A DNA stretch of 64,000 bases from Flavimaribacter sp024343425 (GTDB lineage: Bacteria > Pseudomonadota > Alphaproteobacteria > Rhizobiales > Rhizobiaceae), in NCBI GenBank assembly GCA_965227645.1, contig OZ245773.1, positions 434,001-498,000 of the forward strand, in the 5' to 3' direction. The notes beneath the pieces were generated by a model, which was not told where the DNA came from, searched no databases, and worked only from the letters and a program-made list of their open reading frames with translations. Below are positions 59,488-64,000 of the stretch, piece by piece. Position numbers and translations under genes: made by a program. Position 1 is the first letter of the stretch, and every line of letters begins with the position of its first letter.

Positions 59488-61206
59488 ATGACTATCGTAC
59501 AGACAATCGGCGAAGCCGAAAAAAAGCAGTCCGGCATGCCGGACGCGTCCCGGAAATATCATCCCTATCCCGCAGTTGGGCTTGACGACAGAACCTGGCC
59601 GTCCAAGCGCATCGAGAGCCCGCCGATCTGGTGTTCGGTTGACCTGCGCGACGGCAATCAGTCGCTCGTCAATCCGATGGGGCACGATCGCAAGTCGCGC
59701 ATGTTCAAGCTGCTGCTGGATATGGGCTTCAAGGAAATAGAGATCGGCTTTCCTTCCGCCTCCCAGACCGATTTCGACTTTGCGCGCTGGTGCGTGGAGC
59801 AGGGGGGAGTGCCTGACGACGTTTCCCTGCAGGTGCTGGTCCAGTGTCGTCCCGAACTGATCACCCGGACCTTCGAGTCGCTGGAAGGCGCGCATCGGCC
59901 GATCGTGCACTTCTACAATTCGACCAGCGAACTGCAGCGCCGCGTGGTCTTCGCCAAGGACGTTGCGGGCATCAAGGAGATCGCCGTCGACGCCGCGAAG
60001 ATGATCACCGACATGGCTGAAAAGGCCGGTGGCGGTTACCGTTTCCAGTATTCTCCGGAAAGCTTTACGGGCACCGAGCTGGAGGTTGCGCTGGAAATCT
60101 GCAATGCGGTGATAGAGGTCGTGCAGCCGACGCCGGACAACAAGCTCATCATCAATCTGCCTTCGACCGTCGAGATGTCGACGCCGAATATCTACGCCGA
60201 CCAGATCGAATGGATGTGCCGTCAGCTCGACAATCGCGACAGCCTGATCGTGTCGCTCCACCCGCACAATGACCGCGGAACCGGCATAGCGGCCACGGAA
60301 CTGGGTCTGATGGCCGGCGCCGACCGGGTCGAGGGAACGCTGTTCGGGAATGGCGAGCGGACCGGCAATGTCGATATCGTCACGCTGGCGCTGAACATGT
60401 ACACGCAGGGCGTCGATCCGAAGCTCGACTGTTCGCGGATCGAGCACATGAAGAGCGTCTACGAATACGCCAACCAGATGAAGATTCCGGAGCGCCATCC
60501 TTACGTCGGCGAACTGGTCTACACGGCTTTTTCAGGCTCTCACCAGGACGCGATCAACAAGGGCATGAAGGCGATCCGCTCCTCCAACAAGGAACTCTGG
60601 GAAGTGCCCTACCTGCCGATCGATCCGCAGGACGTGGGCCGCACCTATGAAGCGATCATCCGCATCAACTCGCAGTCCGGCAAGGGCGGCATCGCCTACG
60701 TCCTGCACGAGGATTACGGGCTCAACCTGCCGCGTGGCCTGCAGGTCGAATTCCAGTCCGTGATCCAGCGCATTACCGACGAGGAAGGCGAAGAGCTTCC
60801 CTCGCGGATGATCTATGACCGGTTCATGGACATCTATGTCGATCAGCCGCAAGGTCGGCTCAAATATGTCGATCACCACACCTTTTCATCAACGCAGACG
60901 AAAGGCGTTCGCGAGGTCGAGGCGGTTATCACCGACAACGGCGAAACCATGAAGATCAAAGGGACCGGAAACGGCCCGATCGACGGTTTCGTCAACGCGC
61001 TGTCGCGTCACATCGGCATCGAACTGACCGTGGCGGACTACTCGGAACACTCCCTCCAGCACGGCGCCAACGCATCGGCGATCTGCTACATGGAAATGGA
61101 GCATCCGGGCGGCAAGATCTTCGGGGTCGGCGTCAGCACGAACATCGTTGCGGCTTCGCTCGAGGCGGTCGTCTCGGCGGCGAACCGCCTCATCGCATCG
61201 AAATAG
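59488..61206 (+). CDS. leuA: 2-isopropylmalate synthase
   Basis: The 572-residue protein carries WCSVDLRDGNQSLVNPM, the metal-binding DLRDGNQ motif, and SLHPHNDRGTGIAATELGLMAGADRVEGTLFGNGERTGNVD, which supplies the HxH metal ligands and the GNGERTGN loop. The C-terminal part (about 430-565) is the leucine-binding regulatory domain. It condenses acetyl-CoA with 2-oxoisovalerate, the first committed step to leucine. Length and the N-terminal form (PDASRKYHPYP) are those of the long LeuA type. A leucine leader peptide lies directly upstream. Confidence 0.96.
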   Translation: MTIVQTIGEAEKKQSGMPDASRKYHPYPAVGLDDRTWPSKRIESPPIWCSVDLRDGNQSLVNPMGHDRKSRMFKLLLDMGFKEIEIGFPSASQTDFDFARWCVEQGGVPDDVSLQVLVQCRPELITRTFESLEGAHRPIVHFYNSTSELQRRVVFAKDVAGIKEIAVDAAKMITDMAEKAGGGYRFQYSPESFTGTELEVALEICNAVIEVVQPTPDNKLIINLPSTVEMSTPNIYADQIEWMCRQLDNRDSLIVSLHPHNDRGTGIAATELGLMAGADRVEGTLFGNGERTGNVDIVTLALNMYTQGVDPKLDCSRIEHMKSVYEYANQMKIPERHPYVGELVYTAFSGSHQDAINKGMKAIRSSNKELWEVPYLPIDPQDVGRTYEAIIRINSQSGKGGIAYVLHEDYGLNLPRGLQVEFQSVIQRITDEEGEELPSRMIYDRFMDIYVDQPQGRLKYVDHHTFSSTQTKGVREVEAVITDNGETMKIKGTGNGPIDGFVNALSRHIGIELTVADYSEHSLQHGANASAICYMEMEHPGGKIFGVGVSTNIVAASLEAVVSAANRLIASK

Positions 61207-61215
61207 TCGCCGACG

Positions 61216-62028
61216 GTGCCGGTTACTGACGATCACACAGTGACGGCGGACGGTCTCTACGCCCTCCAGAAGGGCGAAGGGGACCGGCCGCCGATTGTCT
61301 TTTTGCATGGCTTCGCAGCCGGCTCCTTCGTCTGGTCGCGCCTGCAGGACGCCTTTTCAACCGACCGGAAAACGCTCGCCTATGATCTGCCGGGACATGG
61401 CGGATCGGCTTCGTCCTCCGGCGTGGGCGGCGGCGGCAGCATGGCGAAGACGCTGATCGCCGATCTCGACCGGCGCGGCGTCGAACGGGCGCATCTCGTC
61501 GGACATTCCATGGGCGGGGCTGCGGCGGCGCTGGTCGCGGCCCGGCAGCCGGAGCGCGTTGCGTCCCTGACGCTGCTCGCGCCCGGCGGGTTCGGCTCGG
61601 AAATCAACCACCGGCTTCTCCGTCGCTATGCGCTTTCCGACAACGAACAGGACCTGATCGCCTGTCTCGAGGAGATGTTCGGCTGGAATGCGACGATCCC
61701 TCCGGTACTCGTCTCACAACTGACGGCCTTGCGCAAAGCTGACGGCGCCGCCGACAGGATGAAACAGATCATGCGGAGCATCTTCGTCGAGGATGACGGG
61801 GGCATATCCCAGGGCGTGATACGTCGCGAGATGTTCGCCGCTCTCGACATGCCGGTCAAGGTGCTGTGGGGAACGCAAGACCGGGTGTTGCCGACGCGCC
61901 AATCTCATCGCCTGCCGCCGCTTTTCGCCGCCCATGTCTTCGAGAACACCGGTCACATGTTGATCGAGGAGCGGCCTTATGAGGTCGAGATCCTGATCCG
62001 CCAGAACATCGCTTCTGTGGGCGATTAA
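61216..62028 (+). CDS. Alpha/beta hydrolase
   Basis: A GTG at 61216, nine bases after the leuA stop, gives 270 residues. IVFLHGFAAGSFVWSRL is the oxyanion region, VGHSMGGAAAALVAA the nucleophile elbow, WGTQDRVLP the acid and NTGHMLIEE the His. The fold matches the large esterase/dehalogenase/epoxide-hydrolase-like family. No signal peptide is seen, so it acts in the cytoplasm on an unknown ester or acyl substrate. The close spacing suggests it may be read through from leuA. Confidence 0.87.
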   Translation: MPVTDDHTVTADGLYALQKGEGDRPPIVFLHGFAAGSFVWSRLQDAFSTDRKTLAYDLPGHGGSASSSGVGGGGSMAKTLIADLDRRGVERAHLVGHSMGGAAAALVAARQPERVASLTLLAPGGFGSEINHRLLRRYALSDNEQDLIACLEEMFGWNATIPPVLVSQLTALRKADGAADRMKQIMRSIFVEDDGGISQGVIRREMFAALDMPVKVLWGTQDRVLPTRQSHRLPPLFAAHVFENTGHMLIEERPYEVEILIRQNIASVGD

Positions 62029-62108
62029 AATGGCGGCTTGCCCGCACGAAGGCGAAGTCCCATGTTATGGTAACTGTAAATTAACCATATCAGCAGGTTA
62101 TTCGGCTA

Positions 62109-62750
62109 ATGAGCAACGATCCCGCTCCCCAGAACAAGAGGCATCTTTCCGACGCCGTGCGCGAGGTCAAGATCGCCGCCGCCGAGAGGCAGGATGTCAT
62201 CGTCGACATGAAGGAGGCGGATCGCGCCCGTCTCGAACTGCTCTACAACGAACTTCAGCCGGTTTTCGACGAGGTGTCGGAAGACGACGACCAGTTCGAC
62301 TTCGCATTGTCGTCAGGCGCGCAACCGCGTCTTTGGATCGACGCCGTCTCCCATGTCCACATGGGACACGACCGTCGCACCTTCCGCTTCGTGCTCGACA
62401 GGCGCTACGGACGCAGTGTTCTTGCCGAGTCCGATGATCTGATGAAGATGGCCGACCAGGTCACCATTTACGTTGCCGAGCGGACTGTCGAGCGCCAGCG
62501 CTTCATGGCCGGAGATGATTTCAGTTACGGCAGACAGGTCGCTCACGAACCGGCTGAGCGGCCGGAACCATTGCCAGCGCGGGCAGCCGAGATCGAAGCA
62601 GCGCCTCAACCGGCTGAGAAAGTGGAGCAGGCCAACGGATCCGGCTTTGCGACCGGACTCATCTGGTTCATCATCGGAAGCCTTGTGACGCTGTTTGCGA
62701 TGGGCGCCATTTTCTGGGGCGAAATCAGCCCGTCCATAGCAGGTCTCTGA
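62109..62750 (+). CDS. Small conserved protein with C-terminal membrane helix
   Basis: The 213-residue protein has a soluble N-terminal region (about 1-140) with HLSDAVREVKIAAAER and a strand-rich middle (RLWIDAVSHVHMGHDRRTFRFVLD), then a Pro/Ala/Glu-rich linker (about 147-175) and one membrane helix (about 181-203) near the C-terminus. It would be a tail-anchored inner membrane protein with its body in the cytoplasm. I do not recognise a family. It follows the hydrolase by 80 bases and converges on the phosphoesterase with five bases between. Confidence 0.78.
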   Translation: MSNDPAPQNKRHLSDAVREVKIAAAERQDVIVDMKEADRARLELLYNELQPVFDEVSEDDDQFDFALSSGAQPRLWIDAVSHVHMGHDRRTFRFVLDRRYGRSVLAESDDLMKMADQVTIYVAERTVERQRFMAGDDFSYGRQVAHEPAERPEPLPARAAEIEAAPQPAEKVEQANGSGFATGLIWFIIGSLVTLFAMGAIFWGEISPSIAGL

Positions 62751-62755
62751 AACGC

Positions 62756-63667
62756 CTAGACTTTCAAGTGCAGGTCGATCGTATCGGAAAGCACGATCTC
62801 CTCTCCTGCCCGGTCAAGCCTGTGACGCGCCACAGTGCAACGCCAGTCGCCATCCGCGCCTTCGATCGATATAAGATTGTAGCCGGCGGCTGGTCGACGG
62901 CCGGAGGGGCCTTCACTGGCTGACGGCACGCCCAGGACGGGAACCGTTCTCGCCTTGCCCATGATCCGGTGCAGCGTGTCGAGGTGGGTGTGGCCGTGCA
63001 GGACGAGTTCGGCGCCCTCTTCGGCGACGACTTTCTGGAATCTCGAAATGCCCTGCATACGCTTGTGCCAGGCGGCGGCGTTGTTGACCGGCGGGTGGTG
63101 GATAAGGATGATCCGGAACAGTCCTTCCTCTCCCGCCTGCTTCAAGAGCGCGCGCAAGCGCCGCGCCTCGGTCTCGTCGAACATGCCCGTCGCCATGAAG
63201 GGCAGAGAAGCGTTGGCGGTCGATACGCCGATCAGCGCGACCGGACCGCGACGGCGCAGATAGGGAAACGACTTTACCGTCAGGGGCCTTTGCGAAACAT
63301 CGTCACCGGCCATGTAGTGCGCCCAGGCTGCGCATATTTTCCGGAAGGCGCCAGGCACATAGGCGTCGTGATTGCCGGGCACCAGGGACGTGTTCTCCGG
63401 ATCGCCGGCGGCTTGCAGCCACGCCGTCGCCGTTTCGATCTCGATATCGGTCGACAGGTTCACCAGATCTCCGGTGATGGCCAGGTGATCCGGCGCCTGG
63501 GCGAAGATGTCTTCCATCAGGACGGTCAACGCATCGCTGGCATGATGCTTGCGGCGATTGCGATGCCAGTTCACATAGCCGGTGATCCGCTTGGACGCCA
63601 ACTGCCGTAGTGTTACCTTCGGGAGCGGTCCGAGATGGACGTCGGAGATATGGGCGAGACGAAACAT
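62756..63667 (-). CDS. Calcineurin-like metallophosphoesterase
   Basis: The 303-residue protein shows the complete set of metal ligands: ISDVHLG (DxH), ITGDLVNL (GD), VPGNHDAYVPG (GNHD), the His pair in LIHHPPV and LHGHTHLD (GHxH). This is the two-metal phosphoesterase fold of the 3-prime,5-prime-cAMP phosphodiesterase CpdA and related proteins. The insertion ASKRITGYVNWHRNR near residue 30 is seen in a separate subgroup, so cAMP is not a safe substrate call. It is divergent from the NUDIX gene, with only 29 bases between starts. Confidence 0.88.
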   Translation of the reverse strand: MFRLAHISDVHLGPLPKVTLRQLASKRITGYVNWHRNRRKHHASDALTVLMEDIFAQAPDHLAITGDLVNLSTDIEIETATAWLQAAGDPENTSLVPGNHDAYVPGAFRKICAAWAHYMAGDDVSQRPLTVKSFPYLRRRGPVALIGVSTANASLPFMATGMFDETEARRLRALLKQAGEEGLFRIILIHHPPVNNAAAWHKRMQGISRFQKVVAEEGAELVLHGHTHLDTLHRIMGKARTVPVLGVPSASEGPSGRRPAAGYNLISIEGADGDWRCTVARHRLDRAGEEIVLSDTIDLHLKV

Positions 63668-63696
63668 GATCAGACCATAAAGAGAGTTGGGGTCAA

Positions 63697-64000
63697 ATGC
63701 TCGTCCGAATTTTGCATCTTTTTCATATTCTCAATCGTCCCATGACGCTTGGCGTGCGCGCCGCGGCCTTCGACGCCGAGGGCAGGGTGTTTCTTGTCAG
63801 GCACACCTATATCGGCGGCTGGTATCTGCCCGGCGGAGGGGTCGATGCGGGAGAAAGCGCCTATGAGTCGCTTGAGCGGGAGCTTGCGGAAGAAGGAAAC
63901 CTCGCGATCGGCGACGCCGCCGAGCTGTTTGGGTTTTACTTCAACCGCAACGCCAGCCGGCGCGACCACGTGGCGCTGTTTGTCTGCAGGAACGTCTCGC
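63697..64000 (+). CDS. NUDIX hydrolase, N-terminal fragment
   Basis: An ATG at 63697 opens a frame that runs through the window end, about 101 codons. GGWYLPGGGVDAGESAYESL followed by ERELAEEGNL is a full NUDIX box (GX5EX7REUXEEXGU), the metal site for hydrolysis of nucleoside diphosphate derivatives. The beginning MLVRILHLFHILNRPMTLGVRAAAF is typical for short NUDIX proteins of alphaproteobacteria. The C-terminus and substrate loop lie outside. Confidence 0.9.
   Translation, partial: MLVRILHLFHILNRPMTLGVRAAAFDAEGRVFLVRHTYIGGWYLPGGGVDAGESAYESLERELAEEGNLAIGDAAELFGFYFNRNASRRDHVALFVCRNVS

Noticed and set aside
59119..60498. 459-aa minus-strand frame over the leuA start
   Set aside because: Antisense to trpE(G) and leuA, both certain genes, with no homologous features.
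1..64000. Prophage, transposon or genomic island
   Set aside because: No integrase, transposase, tRNA junction or phage structural gene is visible; only the small toxin-antitoxin pair looks mobile.

Overview
The window reads as chromosomal DNA of a Hyphomicrobiales (Rhizobiales) alphaproteobacterium. The GC content is high and codon use is even throughout. The markers are rhizobial: a fused trpE(G) gene behind a WWW leader peptide, a choXWV choline transporter divergent from betI, an IalB-family protein, and a formate-tetrahydrofolate ligase next to the amino-acid genes. Genus cannot be settled from the sequence. No rRNA, tRNA, CRISPR array, IS element or prophage was seen. No gene-free stretch exceeds about 300 bases.

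Bases 1-19663, mostly minus strand. After a truncated SDR gene and an MFS exporter comes a run of seven co-directional minus-strand genes. In transcription order they are: a giant ABC-exporter-like protein whose ATPase motifs are all degenerate; a small cyclic-nucleotide-binding protein; a LysM/FecR/Ig-like envelope protein; two secreted PKD-repeat proteins (953 and 2112 aa, about 7 and 20 repeats, sharing an unrecognised head domain); a membrane class III adenylate cyclase with a periplasmic sensor; and an HSL-type hydrolase. The last five are near-contiguous (1-bp and 4-bp overlaps, 36-bp and 6-bp gaps). I read this as a candidate cAMP-linked envelope or adhesion system.

Bases 19954-43723, housekeeping and accessory metabolism. 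This holds a cupin, a HupE-like membrane protein, a YHS protein, a gamma-glutamyltransferase homologue coupled to an unknown membrane protein, a ChaA Ca2+/H+ antiporter, IalB, a tandem SpoIIAA-like protein, a lone PhnM-like amidohydrolase and a PuuB-like oxidase. An SDR/kinase-like/SDR operon, a nucleoside hydrolase and a GNAT enzyme follow. Next is an SDR/CaiB/HugZ/ArsR operon, then choVWX with betI, thymidine kinase and a cytochrome c. A frameshifted HAD gene overlaps the cytochrome gene.

Bases 44488-51092. Five tightly packed plus-strand genes encode a coiled-coil protein, two proteins I cannot assign, an AAA+ ATPase and a DUF2333-type membrane protein. This is the best candidate for an undescribed machine. 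A ParDE-type toxin-antitoxin pair follows, with three operator half-turn repeats centred exactly 10 bp apart.

Bases 51900-64000. putA, fhs, trpL-trpE(G) and leuL-leuA lie on the plus strand, followed by a hydrolase, a small membrane protein, a metallophosphoesterase (minus) and a truncated NUDIX gene. Both trpL and leuL appear to be leaderless: the predicted +1 falls on the A of the leader-peptide ATG. The leuL -10 box sits inside a perfect 7-bp inverted repeat.
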